From NCBI GenBank assembly GCA_036946415.1, contig JAQIJD010000006.1, forward strand, positions 62,001 through 126,000: DNA of 64,000 nucleotides. Direction: 5' to 3'. Made by a program: the position numbers and the translations under genes. Origin of the DNA: Sphingomonas_Q fennica_A (GTDB lineage: Bacteria; Pseudomonadota; Alphaproteobacteria; Sphingomonadales; Sphingomonadaceae). Below the pieces are notes generated by a model. That model worked only from the letters and a program-made list of their open reading frames with translations, was not told the origin of the DNA and made no database searches. Position 1 is the stretch's first letter. Every line of letters begins with the position of its first letter. Positions 53,839-63,063 of the stretch are shown piece after piece.

Positions 53839-54972
53839 ATGGCCTTTCCCGTCGATCACATCGTCCTCGCCCCCGGGGACATCGATATCGCGCGTTCGCC
53901 GCTCGCCGGCCGCACGCCGTGCGAGACGGCGATCCGCGGCGTCTTCAACCCCGGCCTCACCCGGCTCGACAGCGGGCGGCTGCTGATGATGGCGCGCGTG
54001 GCCGAGGCGCCGGCCAAAGCGGTGGTGGATGGCGGCCACCGCGCGCTGCGCTGGACGGAGGCGGGCTATGCCGCCGATCCGTGGCCGATCGGCCAGATCG
54101 ATACGTCCGATCCGCGCAGCCTACTGATCGCGGCCGGCGCCGTCCGCATGACGGTGCCGACCACCTTGTCGTGGCTTCTGCCGGTGGAACTGGATGCGGA
54201 GGGCATGGCGGTGGAGGCGATCCATTACGATCGCGCCATAGCGCCGCATGCCGCCTTCCTCTCCTACGGCATCGAAGACCCGCGCATCGTGCGGATCGAC
54301 GGCGGCTGGTGGATGACCGCCGCGGCGATGAGCCCGGAGCGCATCTCGACCGTGCTGTATCGATCGGATGACGGGCTGGACTGGCATTTCGCCGACATGC
54401 TGCTCGATCACCACAATCGCGACATGGCGCTGTTCGAGGGGCGGATCGACGGGCGCTTCTGGGCGCAGACGCGGCCGGTGGGGGAGCAATATATCGCCTA
54501 TCCCGCGACCAGCCCGTGGCGGGCGGGGCCGGCGATCAACCTCGCCACCTCGCCCGACGGGCTGCACTGGAAGCCGCACCTCTCGCCCGGCATCCGCCCC
54601 CATTCGGCCACCGCGTCGACCGCGCGCATGGGCGCGGGGGCGCCGCCGATCCGGCTGGGGGACGAATGGCTGAGCCTGTGGCACGGGATCGAGCCGCATG
54701 GCGCGACCGGGCGGTGCCGGACCTACTGGTCGGTATTGGCCGGCGGCGATCCGGTGCAGGTCGTCCGTACGTCGCACCCGCCCTTGCTGTCGCCCGCGCC
54801 GGCGCTGCTGGAGGGCGTGCCGCCGACGCGGCTGATCGCCCCCGGCGTCACCTTCACCACCGGCGCGGTCGATGCCGGCGACCATCTGATCGTGGCGAGC
54901 GGCGAGGCGGACCACGCCTGCCGCATCACCCACATCCCCAAAGCGGTGTTCGCGGACGGCGTGCCGCAATAA
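53839..54972 (+). CDS. GH130 family glycoside hydrolase/phosphorylase-like protein
   Basis: The 377-aa protein fits a five-bladed propeller of family 130: GVFNPGLTRLDSGRLLMMARV near the start, LSYGIEDPRIVRIDGGWWMT with the invariant E-D-P-R, MALFEGRIDGRFWAQTRPV, and PPIRLGDEWLSLWHGIEP near the C-terminus. GH130 members are mannosyl phosphorylases or beta-1,2-mannosidases acting mostly in the cytosol; no signal peptide is seen. It begins 6 bases after opgH, implying a role in osmoregulated glucan supply or trimming, which is an inference from operon position. Confidence 0.85.
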   Translation: MAFPVDHIVLAPGDIDIARSPLAGRTPCETAIRGVFNPGLTRLDSGRLLMMARVAEAPAKAVVDGGHRALRWTEAGYAADPWPIGQIDTSDPRSLLIAAGAVRMTVPTTLSWLLPVELDAEGMAVEAIHYDRAIAPHAAFLSYGIEDPRIVRIDGGWWMTAAAMSPERISTVLYRSDDGLDWHFADMLLDHHNRDMALFEGRIDGRFWAQTRPVGEQYIAYPATSPWRAGPAINLATSPDGLHWKPHLSPGIRPHSATASTARMGAGAPPIRLGDEWLSLWHGIEPHGATGRCRTYWSVLAGGDPVQVVRTSHPPLLSPAPALLEGVPPTRLIAPGVTFTTGAVDAGDHLIVASGEADHACRITHIPKAVFADGVPQ

Positions 54973-54981
54973 GCCGCGGCG

Positions 54982-57036
54982 TCAGCGTGTCGCCATTTTC
55001 GTCACCGTCTCGCCGGCCTTGCTGGTGACGGAGAAGCCCGGCAGCCCGTCCTTGCGGGCGCGGTTGACGAACTCCTGCGCGGCGTCCTCATCGGCGAAGG
55101 GGCCGACCATCAGCCGGTTCGTGAAACGATAGTGCATCGTCCACGGCTGGCGGCTTCGCAGCAGCGGGCCGTGGGTCTTCAACAGACCCGCCCACGCCTT
55201 GGGCATGTCGGCGACATTGGCGCCGCCCGCCACCTGCACCCAATGCCGTTCGGGCTCGCGCGGCGGCTTGGGGGCGGACGCCTTCTTCGGCGCAGGTTCG
55301 GCTTTGGCGGTCCGGCGCTCGTCCTTCTTCGCCGGGGTGGCGCCGAAATCCGTCGCCCCGCGCCCGGACGCGCCGTCGCGGGCGGCGCCCGCGTCCGCCG
55401 CGCTGGCGGTCGCCGTCCGCTTTCGCCGCGATGCCGGATCGGTCGCTGCCGGAGGGGGCGGCGCTGAGGACGGCGTGTCGCGATCGACGGTGGCGGCGGA
55501 AGCGGCCGTCCGCGCAGGGGCGGGCGGCGTGCCGGCGGGCGTCGCTGTCGCCACGCCGGTGGTGGGCGCGGCGAGACCGGCGGTGGCCGATGGGGCCGCG
55601 CTGCCGGTGCTCGGCCCTGTCCGGGGGTAAGCGGCCGTGGCCGGTGAAGCGGTCGCGATTTCGATCGCAGCCTTCGAGGCCGCAGCGTCGGGGCCGGCAT
55701 CGGGCATCGTGGCGGTTGTCGAGGATGCGACGCGGGATGGCATGGTGGCGGTCGTCGAGGACGCGAGAGGGGATGGCGTGGCGGCGGTGCTGCGCGATCC
55801 CGTTTCATCGCCGGCAGACGTGAGCGCGGCGGGGGTTCCGGATGCCGCCACCGGCGACGACGTCGCGGTGCGGACCGGCACGGTCGCTTCCGCAGCCGGG
55901 CGGGGATCCGTTGTCGGGGATACGGTGGCGGGCGGTGCCGTGCGCGTGTCGCTCGTCGCCGTCACGGCCGGCAGGACGGTCGTTGCAGGGCGCGCGGGCG
56001 CAAAGGCGTCGGCAGTCGATGATGGCGCCCGGTCGGCCGGGGTAGGTGACGATCCGCCGCCGGCCGGTGTCGCGGTGGCGGGCAGGCTCGCCGGGCGGCG
56101 CGCGCCCGTCGCGGCCGATGCGGTGCGCGCCGGAGCGGTCGGCGCGGGCCGCCATACCGGCAGCGCGGACGCGGCGGCGAGCTGGTCCGTCGCGGCGGGG
56201 GCGGGCGGGGTGTTCGCCGCCGTGCGCACAGGCGTGGCGCCGGCGGGCAGATAGCCGAGGTGGACCGCGGCCGCCTGATCGGCGGGCTTCAGCGCGGCGA
56301 TGCGGGCGAGATAGGGGCTGAGCGCTTCGGCCTGTGCGCGGGGCATCACCTGGCGGGCGGCCTTCTCGGCCTCGTCGGGCGCACCGGTGACGGCATAGAC
56401 GAAGGCGCGCGCCCGCCACGCCGGTATGTCCTGCCGGCGGAGCAGCGGATCGAGCGTGGCGAGTGCCGCCTCGCGCTGGCCGGTCATCGCCTGCGACAGC
56501 GCGAGGCGGCGCACCGTTTCCGGATCGTCGTGGGCGGCAAGCGCGGCGCGATAGTCGGTCTGCGCGCGCCGCCCGTCGCCGCGCAGATCGTAGGCGAGGC
56601 CGCGGGCCGCGCCGAGATCGGCGGCGGGCACGCCCAGCGCCACCGCCTCGCGGAAGAAGCGCAGCGCCGCCACGGGGTTGCGCTGGGCCACCATCGCCTC
56701 GCCCAGCCCCGCCTTGACCCGCCCGTCGCGCGGGGCGACCTCCTCGGCGCGCGCAAAGAAGGCGATGGCGCTTTCCGGATCGTCGAGATCGAGCGCGGTG
56801 CGGCCGGCGCCGGTCAGCGCGGTCAGATCGCGGGGGGTGCGGGTGAGGATGCGCAGATAATGTGCCAGCGCCTCGGCATCGTCGCCACGCGCGGCGGCGG
56901 CGCGCGCCTGCGAGAGGGGGTCGGTGGCGGCAGCCGGCATGGCGGCGGACGGTTGCTCGGCGATACTGTCCTGCGCGGCGGCGGGGGCTGCGGCGAGAAG
57001 GGCGGCGAGGAGGGCGGCGCGGGGAGCGGGGATCAT
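54982..57036 (-). CDS. Secreted TPR-SPOR protein with long low-complexity linker
   Basis: The 684-aa protein has a signal peptide (PRAALLAALLAAAPAAAQD), TPR-like helices at about 40-270 (ARAAAARGDDAEALAHYLRI, GAGRTALDLDDPESAIAFFA and so on), a Pro/Ala/Thr/Ser linker of about 300 residues, and a C-terminal SPOR domain (HWVQVAGGANVADMPKAWAG, RLMVGPFADEDAAQEFVNRA) that binds denuded septal peptidoglycan. ATG at 57036 is used; the frame extends to 57249 without coding character. Adjacent to ftsZ on the same strand, it probably acts at the division site. Confidence 0.86.
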   Translation of the reverse strand: MIPAPRAALLAALLAAAPAAAQDSIAEQPSAAMPAAATDPLSQARAAAARGDDAEALAHYLRILTRTPRDLTALTGAGRTALDLDDPESAIAFFARAEEVAPRDGRVKAGLGEAMVAQRNPVAALRFFREAVALGVPAADLGAARGLAYDLRGDGRRAQTDYRAALAAHDDPETVRRLALSQAMTGQREAALATLDPLLRRQDIPAWRARAFVYAVTGAPDEAEKAARQVMPRAQAEALSPYLARIAALKPADQAAAVHLGYLPAGATPVRTAANTPPAPAATDQLAAASALPVWRPAPTAPARTASAATGARRPASLPATATPAGGGSSPTPADRAPSSTADAFAPARPATTVLPAVTATSDTRTAPPATVSPTTDPRPAAEATVPVRTATSSPVAASGTPAALTSAGDETGSRSTAATPSPLASSTTATMPSRVASSTTATMPDAGPDAAASKAAIEIATASPATAAYPRTGPSTGSAAPSATAGLAAPTTGVATATPAGTPPAPARTAASAATVDRDTPSSAPPPPAATDPASRRKRTATASAADAGAARDGASGRGATDFGATPAKKDERRTAKAEPAPKKASAPKPPREPERHWVQVAGGANVADMPKAWAGLLKTHGPLLRSRQPWTMHYRFTNRLMVGPFADEDAAQEFVNRARKDGLPGFSVTSKAGETVTKMATR

Positions 57037-57345
57037 GGGCGGGCCCGCGATGCCCCGTCCGGGGCGGCTCGGGCAAGATGCGGCGCGGCGGGCCGCCTTG
57101 CCGCCGCGACCGGCGCCGGGATCGATCGCCCCGGCCAGTCCGGGACATCGGCCAGCGGTCGATGCCGCGCCGGCGGATCTGGAGCGGATGTCCGCGGGCG
57201 GGCCCCCGCGAGGCGCGATTATGGCCGGTGCGAACGCGTGAACCCGCAAGGCGCCCCCGCGCCCCCTCTGCCGGCGGCGGACGCCGGCCGGCTTACCCGG
57301 GGCCGGCCGGGCCTATTCCGCACGCTCGGCCCGCGAAAGCCCGGC
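57037..57345. other. Gene-free interval between ftsZ and the TPR-SPOR gene
   Basis: These 309 bases follow the ftsZ stop and precede the TPR-SPOR start. Frames that cross it are extensions without good codon character. The sequence is G+C-rich, with GGCCGGC-type self-complementary tracts near 57275-57305 that could form hairpins, but there is no U-run. It probably holds the ftsZ transcript end and the promoter of the next gene; no clear motif is seen. Confidence 0.5.
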
Positions 57346-58878
57346 TTACTGGTTGTTCTGGCGGTTGAGGAAGCGCGGGATGTCGAGCGGGTCGCGTGGG
57401 GCGGCACCGTCGTCCTGCGCAGGCGGGCTGGCCCGGCCGCCGCCGCGGGCGAGGTTGGACATGCGCTCGAACAGCGTGCCGCCGCTTTCGCGCGCCGGCC
57501 GGGGGGCCGGGCGCGGCGCGTCCGCGGCGGGGGCTTGCGGCGCGTTCCACGACACGCTGACGGACGGGGCCGCGGCGGGGGCGGCGGGGGCCGCCGGCGG
57601 CAGCGGCCGGGGGCTGCGGGCGCCGCCGTCCAGCAGCAGTTCGTCCATGCCCTGCGGCGCGGGCGCGGGGGCCGGGGCCGGGGCGGCGGGGGCCGGCGCG
57701 GCGGGCGGCACGATCGCCTCCGCCGGCAAGGCCAGATCGGGCAGCGGGGCGGGCGCGGCGGCGGTGGGTGCGGGCGCCGGCTCGGGATCGGCGGCACGCG
57801 GGGCGGCGCCCGCCTCCCGCACCGACAGCGATGCCGGCTCGACGGCGCGCGCCTCGACCCGGCCGCGCGGCGGGAAGGCGAACAGCTTGGCGGGCTCGGC
57901 CTCCTTCTGCTCGCCCACCTCGATGCCGGTGGCGACGACCGAGACGCGGATCTTGCCGTCCAGATCGTTGTTGAATGCCGAACCCCAGATGATGTTGGCT
58001 TCGGGGTCGACCAGTTCCTTGATGTGGTTGGCGGCCTCGTCCACTTCCATCAGGCGCATGTCGTCGCCGCCGGTGATCGAGATGATGACGCCGCGCGCGC
58101 CCTTCATGCTGACGCCGTCCAGCAGCGGGTTGGCGATCGCCTTTTCGGCCGCCTCGATCGCACGATTGTCTCCCGAGGCTTCGCCCGTGCCCATCATCGC
58201 CTTGCCCATCTCGGACATGACCGAGCGGACGTCGGCGAAATCGAGGTTGATGAGGCCGGGCATCACCATCAGGTCGGTAATGCCGCGCACGCCCTGCTGG
58301 AGCACCTGGTCCGCCATCTGGAACGCCTCCTTGAAGGTGGTGTTCGGATTGGCGATCAGGAACAGATTCTGGTTGGGGATGACGATCAGCGTATCGACGT
58401 GCTTCTGCAATTCGGCGATGCCCGCCTCGGCCGATTTGGTGCGGCGGTTGCCTTCGAAGCTGAACGGCTTGGTGACGACGCCTACCGTCAGGATGCCGCG
58501 ATCGCGCGCCGCCTTGGCGATGACCGGGGCCGCACCCGTGCCGGTGCCGCCGCCCATGCCGGCGGCGATGAAGCACATGTGCGCGCCTTCCAGCGCCTTC
58601 TCGACCATCTCGATCGTCTCTTCGGCCGCCGCCCGGCCGATCTCGGGCCGCGATCCGGCGCCCAGCCCCTGCGTGATCTTGAGGCCGAGCTGGATGCGCT
58701 GTTCGGCGGGCGAGGCGTTCAGCGCCTGCGCATCGGTGTTGGCGACGACGAAATCCACGCCCTGCACGTCGCTGGAGATCATGTTGGCGATCGCATTGCC
58801 GCCCGCCCCGCCGACGCCGATCACCGTGATGCGCGGCTTCAGCTCGTCCACTTCGGGGCGAAGGAATTCGATGGTCAT
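57346..58878 (-). CDS. ftsZ: Cell division protein FtsZ
   Basis: The 510-aa tubulin homolog forms the Z ring. Visible: ITVIGVGGAGGNAIANMI, NTDAQALNASPA, the tubulin signature GGGTGTG at 109-115, NQNLFLIANPNTTFKEAF, DLMVMPGLINLDFADVRSVM and GGDDMRLMEVDEAA. A disordered Ala/Pro-rich linker of about 170 residues, longer than in E. coli, leads to the C-terminal peptide DIPRFLNRQNNQ that binds FtsA and other partners. The start at 58878 is 162 bases after the ftsA stop, so an own promoter is possible. Confidence 0.97.
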   Translation of the reverse strand: MTIEFLRPEVDELKPRITVIGVGGAGGNAIANMISSDVQGVDFVVANTDAQALNASPAEQRIQLGLKITQGLGAGSRPEIGRAAAEETIEMVEKALEGAHMCFIAAGMGGGTGTGAAPVIAKAARDRGILTVGVVTKPFSFEGNRRTKSAEAGIAELQKHVDTLIVIPNQNLFLIANPNTTFKEAFQMADQVLQQGVRGITDLMVMPGLINLDFADVRSVMSEMGKAMMGTGEASGDNRAIEAAEKAIANPLLDGVSMKGARGVIISITGGDDMRLMEVDEAANHIKELVDPEANIIWGSAFNNDLDGKIRVSVVATGIEVGEQKEAEPAKLFAFPPRGRVEARAVEPASLSVREAGAAPRAADPEPAPAPTAAAPAPLPDLALPAEAIVPPAAPAPAAPAPAPAPAPQGMDELLLDGGARSPRPLPPAAPAAPAAAPSVSVSWNAPQAPAADAPRPAPRPARESGGTLFERMSNLARGGGRASPPAQDDGAAPRDPLDIPRFLNRQNNQ

Positions 58879-59040
58879 CCAAGTGTCTCCGTGACGGGCG
58901 GGCGGGCTGCGGCGCCGGTGATTTTGCCCGAACCCGCCCGCCGATTCACCAAAAATGTGCGAGCCGCACGCAAAAAGGTGGGGATGGATCGGTTCGCGAC
59001 CACAAGCGGTGGCACGCGTGCGACCAGCCGAGTGGCGCGA

Positions 59041-60300
59041 TCAGTAGCCGCTGCGGAACGCGGCGACGAGGCGCTGCACCAGCCCCGCCGGCGACATCCG
59101 CGGCGGCGCCGGTGCGGGGCCGGCGGCGAGCTGGAGGTCGAGCGGTTCGGACGCGGCGAACATCACGAGGCCGGCGAGCGTGGCGAAGGCCGGGCCGGCA
59201 TGGGCGTCGGGCATGCCCACCAGGCCGCGCGGCCGTCCGATGCGCACGGCGCGGCCGAGCGCGCCTTGCGCATAATCGGCGATGCCCTTCAGCTCCGCGC
59301 CGCCGCCGGTCAGCACCACCTGCCGGCCGATCGGCCCGGCGAAGCCGAGCGTCTTCAAACCACCCTCGATCTCGGCGATCCATTGTTCGAGGCGGAGGCG
59401 GATGACCGCGATCAGCTGCGCGCGGGTGATGCGGCCGCCGTCGCCGGGCGGCTGGTCCCCCGCCACCGCCGTCACCTCGATCATTTCGTGATTGTCGCGC
59501 GGGGAGGTCTGGGCCGAGCCGTGGAAGCATTTCATCCGCTCGGCCTGGCTGCGGCGGGTGCCGAAGGCGGAGGCGATGTCGTCGGTGATGTCCGCCCCGC
59601 CGATCGGGATCGAGGCGAGGCCGACCAGCAGCCCGCCCGCGAACAGCGAGACGTTGGTGACGCCGCCGCCCAGCTCCACCAGCGCCACGCCAAGCTCGCG
59701 TTCCTCCTCCGACAGGCAGGCCATGCCGGTGGCGATCGGCGCGGCGACGATCGACTTGACCGCCAGATGCGCCGAGCGGACGCACAGATCGAGGTTGCGG
59801 ATCGGCGAGGGCTCGGCGGCAACGACGTGGATGTCGACCCCCAGCCGGTCGGCGTGGAGGCCGAGCGGCGATTTCACGCCGCGCAGGCCATCCAGCGTAT
59901 ACATCGTCGGCTGCGCGTGGAGGACGAGGCGGCCTTCGGGATCGATCGAGTTGCGGCCCGCCGCCAGCAGTTCGTCGATATCCTGCTGTTCGATGCGGTG
60001 GCCGCCGAGATCGACCTCGACCGAGGCGACGTCGGAGACGAGGCCGCCTGCCGAGAAGCCGACCCACGCTTCCTCGATATTGACGCCCGCGATCCGTTCG
60101 GCCTGCTCCACCGCCTCCCGGATCGCGCCTTCGGTGCGGCCCATGTCGGCGATGTAGCCGCGGCGCACGCCGCGCGATTCGCGCTGGCCGGTGCCGAGCA
60201 CGATCAGCTCGCCGGCATCGCCATATTGGGCGATGAGCGCGCTGATCTTGGTCGATCCGATGTCGAGCGCGGTGATGAGGCCGGGGCGGGGCTGGGCCAT
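59041..60300 (-). CDS. ftsA: Cell division protein FtsA
   Basis: The 419-aa actin-fold protein tethers FtsZ to the membrane. It shows the phosphate-1 motif LDIGSTKISALIAQ, domain 1C (ESRGVRRGYIADMGRTEGAI), SPLGLHADRLGVDIHVV, phosphate 2 VELGGGVTNVSLFAGG, IPIGGADITDDIASAFGT and VVLTGGGAELKGI. It ends with a C-terminal amphipathic helix (LVQRLVAAFRSGY) that serves as membrane anchor. The ATG at 60300 shares its A with the ftsQ stop (TGATG), coupling translation. Confidence 0.96.
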   Translation of the reverse strand: MAQPRPGLITALDIGSTKISALIAQYGDAGELIVLGTGQRESRGVRRGYIADMGRTEGAIREAVEQAERIAGVNIEEAWVGFSAGGLVSDVASVEVDLGGHRIEQQDIDELLAAGRNSIDPEGRLVLHAQPTMYTLDGLRGVKSPLGLHADRLGVDIHVVAAEPSPIRNLDLCVRSAHLAVKSIVAAPIATGMACLSEEERELGVALVELGGGVTNVSLFAGGLLVGLASIPIGGADITDDIASAFGTRRSQAERMKCFHGSAQTSPRDNHEMIEVTAVAGDQPPGDGGRITRAQLIAVIRLRLEQWIAEIEGGLKTLGFAGPIGRQVVLTGGGAELKGIADYAQGALGRAVRIGRPRGLVGMPDAHAGPAFATLAGLVMFAASEPLDLQLAAGPAPAPPRMSPAGLVQRLVAAFRSGY

Positions 60301-61220
60301 CAGATCGTCCGTGCGGCCACGGGTTCGGCGACGCGGCGGCCCGGCTCGCGCGAGACGCGGACGACGATCCGCTGCGGATCGCGCATGTCGAACCGCACAT
60401 AGCCCTGGCCCAGCAGCCGCACCGCCGCATCGCGCTTGGCGAAATAGGCGTAGGCGGTCAGCGCCGCCGTGTCGCCTTCGGGCAAAGCCAGCGTCTCGCC
60501 GGACTGGAAGCGTATGTCCCACCGCCGCCCGCCGATCCAGGTGCCGCCCTCCACCATCGGCTTCAGCGCCGGCTGGCTGTCGATCAGGGCGGCGAAGCCC
60601 GCGGCATGGGCGTTGGCATCGGGGCCGATCACCAGCGGCAGGCCGGGCGGCATCGTGGCGGGATCGACCGCGGCGATCAGCCCGCCGGCGCGGTCGATCA
60701 GCGCCAGCTGCTGGCGATGCTGCCAGACGGCGGCGGGCTTCTTCTCGACGATGTCCACCACCAACGTATCGGGCAGGCGGCGCGAGACGCGCGCATCCTC
60801 CACCCAGCCGAGCCGGAGGAGAGCGGCGCGGGTGCCATCCAGATCGACCAGCGGCATCGGTTTCGCCTGCTGCATCAGGGCGATGCGATAGACCGCGTCG
60901 CGATCGGCGCGGGCGCGGCCGACGACCTCGACGGTGCGGACGGCATAGCCCATCCGCCCGATCTGCTGGCCGACCATCTCGCCCACCATCTGCGGCAGGC
61001 CCATCGCCACCAGCCCGGCGACGATGCCGGCGAAGACGAGGATCGCGAGCAGCCAGTTGCCCGCCCGCCGCAGCGCCTCGATCCGCACCGGCAGCAGCGC
61101 GGCGAGGCGGGCGGCGAAGCCGGGGCCGGCGCGCCGGGCCGCCGGGCGCGCGGCGCGGGCCGGTGGCGGCGGCGCGCTGCGGCCGCGGCGGATGCGGGGC
61201 GAGGCGGCGGCGGCGCTCAT
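60300..61220 (-). CDS. ftsQ: Cell division protein FtsQ
   Basis: The 306-aa protein has a basic, Pro-rich N-terminal cytosolic tail, one membrane helix (NWLLAILVFAGIVAGLVAMG), a POTRA domain (VRTVEVVGRARADRDAVYRI, LVDLDGTRAALLRLGWVEDA) and the beta domain (RLPDTLVVDIVEKKPAAVWQ). It links FtsBL to the early divisome. ATG at 61220 overlaps the ddlB stop (ATGA). Confidence 0.95.
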   Translation of the reverse strand: MSAAAASPRIRRGRSAPPPPARAARPAARRAGPGFAARLAALLPVRIEALRRAGNWLLAILVFAGIVAGLVAMGLPQMVGEMVGQQIGRMGYAVRTVEVVGRARADRDAVYRIALMQQAKPMPLVDLDGTRAALLRLGWVEDARVSRRLPDTLVVDIVEKKPAAVWQHRQQLALIDRAGGLIAAVDPATMPPGLPLVIGPDANAHAAGFAALIDSQPALKPMVEGGTWIGGRRWDIRFQSGETLALPEGDTAALTAYAYFAKRDAAVRLLGQGYVRFDMRDPQRIVVRVSREPGRRVAEPVAARTI

Positions 61221-62167
61221 GCGGGCGGGCCGGCGGGCGCGGGCAGCGCCATCGCCTCGTCGACGATGCGCTGGACGAGCTGCGGATAGGAGATGCCGAG
61301 GTGGCGGGCCTGTTCGGGCACGAGGCTCAAGGGCGTCATGCCGGGCTGGGTGTTGACCTCGAGCAGATACAGCCCGGCCTCGCCGCGTTCGTCGTCCCAG
61401 CGGAAATCCGCCCGGCTGGCGCCGCGGCAGCCGAGGACGTGATGCGCCTTCAGCGCCATCGCCATCGCCGAGGAGGCGATCTCGGCCGGGATCTGCGCGG
61501 GGCAGATGTGGGTCGTCAGGCCATCGGTATATTTGGAGGCGTAATCGTAGAAGCCGCTGTGGGGGACCAGCTCGGTCACCGCCAGCGCCCGATCGCCCAA
61601 CACCGCCACCGTCAACTCCCGCCCGCGGATGAAGGGCTCGGCGAGCAGGCTGTCGAACTCCGCCCACGGGCCGGGCGTGCCGCGGCCGATCGGCTGGCCG
61701 TGATTGCCCTCCGCCGTCACGATCGCGACGCCTACCGACGAGCCTTCGTTGACGGGCTTCAGCACATAGGGGCGCGGCAGCGGATCGGCGCTGTAGAGGC
61801 TTTCGGAGGCGACGATCAGCCCGGCCGGCATGCGGATGCCGTGGGGGACCAGTTCGTTCTTGGTCAATTGCTTGTCGATGGCGATGACCGAGGTGGCGAG
61901 GCCCGAATGGGTGTAGCGCAGCCCCATCAGATCGAGCAGGCCCTGCACCGTCCCGTCCTCGCCGGGGCAGCCGTGGAGCGCGTTGAACACCACGTCCGGC
62001 GCCGCCGCGGCCAGCCGCGCGGCCACGTCGCGCCCCATGTCGATACGCGTGACGCGGTGGCCGAGCGATTCGAGCGCCTCGGCCACCGGATTGCCGGACA
62101 TCAGCGAGACTTCGCGCTCGGCCGACCAGCCGCCCATCAGCACCGCGACATGCAAAGGGGCGGTCAT
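61217..62167 (-). CDS. ddlB: D-alanine--D-alanine ligase
   Basis: The 316-aa ATP-grasp enzyme makes D-Ala-D-Ala. It has the N-terminal VAVLMGGWSAEREVSLMSG, HGCPGEDGTVQGLLDLMGL, LPRPYVLKPVNEGSSVGVAI, the Lys/Tyr region HSGFYDYASKYTDG, RGASRADFRWDD and the Mg-binding EVNTQPGMTPLSLVPEQA. ATG at 62167 overlaps the murB stop (ATGA). It is part of the murC-to-ftsA coupled series. Confidence 0.96.
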   Translation of the reverse strand: MTAPLHVAVLMGGWSAEREVSLMSGNPVAEALESLGHRVTRIDMGRDVAARLAAAAPDVVFNALHGCPGEDGTVQGLLDLMGLRYTHSGLATSVIAIDKQLTKNELVPHGIRMPAGLIVASESLYSADPLPRPYVLKPVNEGSSVGVAIVTAEGNHGQPIGRGTPGPWAEFDSLLAEPFIRGRELTVAVLGDRALAVTELVPHSGFYDYASKYTDGLTTHICPAQIPAEIASSAMAMALKAHHVLGCRGASRADFRWDDERGEAGLYLLEVNTQPGMTPLSLVPEQARHLGISYPQLVQRIVDEAMALPAPAGPPA

Positions 62168-63063
62168 GCCGGCACCCCCACGCGGCGGATTTCCCATTCG
62201 AGCGTGATGCCCGAATGGCCGGCGACGCGGGTGCGGACGATCTCGCCCAATTGCTCGATCTCGGCGGCGCTGGCGGTGCCGGTGTTCAGGAGGAAATTGG
62301 TGTGCTTTTCGGACACTTGCGCGCCGCCGTGGGCGAGCCCGCGACAGCCGGCGGCGTCGATCAGCGCCCATGCCTTCTCGCCCGGCGGATTCTTAAAGGT
62401 GGAGCCGCCGGTGCGGCTGCGCAGCGGCTGGCTCGCCTCGCGCTCGGCGGCGATGCGATCCATCTCGGCGCCGATCGTGGCGGGATCGCCGGGGGTGCCG
62501 GCGAACAGCGCCTCCACGACCACCGCACCTTCCGGCACATCGGAATGGCGGTAGGTGAAGGCGAGGCGGGCGGCAGGCCAGGTCTCGATCGTGCCGTCGC
62601 ACAGCACCAGCGTGGCCTCGATCAGGATGTCGGATACGTCGCGGCCATAGGCACCGGCGTTCATCGCCACCGCGCCGCCGGTGGTGCCGGGAATGCCGCG
62701 CAGGAATTCGAGGCCGGCGATCCCGGCGTCACGCGCCGCCGATGCCACGGTGATGCCCATCGCCGCGGCCCCCGCGCGCACCCGCCCGCCCGGCTCGACC
62801 GAGACGGCGGCGAACGCCTTGGGCAGGCGGACCACCACGCCCGGCACGCCGCCGTCGCGCACGATCAGGTTCGATCCGACGCCGATCGGCAGCACCGGCA
62901 CGGCGGGATCGAGGGTGCGCAGGAACGCCGCCAGATCGGCGGCATCGGCCGGGCGGAACAGCCGCTCGGCCGGCCCGCCGGTGCGGAACCAGATGAAATC
63001 GGCAAGGCTCGCCCCGGCATCGATCCGGCCGCGCACCCCCGCTGTGGCGGCGGCACCCGTCAC
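62164..63063 (-). CDS. murB: UDP-N-acetylenolpyruvoylglucosamine reductase
   Basis: The 299-aa flavoenzyme reduces the enolpyruvyl group to make UDP-MurNAc. It shows FRTGGPAERLFRPADAADLA, IGVGSNLIVRDGGVPGVVVR (FAD site), FLRGIPGTTGGAVAMNAGAYG, FTYRHSDVP and the catalytic region SRTGGSTFKNP and AGCRGLAHGGAQVSEKHTNF. GTG at 63063 overlaps the stop of the small upstream gene (GTGA). The longer frame to 63189 would lie over that gene and was rejected. Confidence 0.95.
   Translation of the reverse strand: MTGAAATAGVRGRIDAGASLADFIWFRTGGPAERLFRPADAADLAAFLRTLDPAVPVLPIGVGSNLIVRDGGVPGVVVRLPKAFAAVSVEPGGRVRAGAAAMGITVASAARDAGIAGLEFLRGIPGTTGGAVAMNAGAYGRDVSDILIEATLVLCDGTIETWPAARLAFTYRHSDVPEGAVVVEALFAGTPGDPATIGAEMDRIAAEREASQPLRSRTGGSTFKNPPGEKAWALIDAAGCRGLAHGGAQVSEKHTNFLLNTGTASAAEIEQLGEIVRTRVAGHSGITLEWEIRRVGVPA

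Noticed and set aside
56260..60402. 1380-residue plus-strand frame across the TPR-SPOR gene, ftsZ and ftsA
   Set aside because: It spans three well-identified minus-strand genes and their gaps; low-complexity composition only, a by-product of high G+C at third positions.
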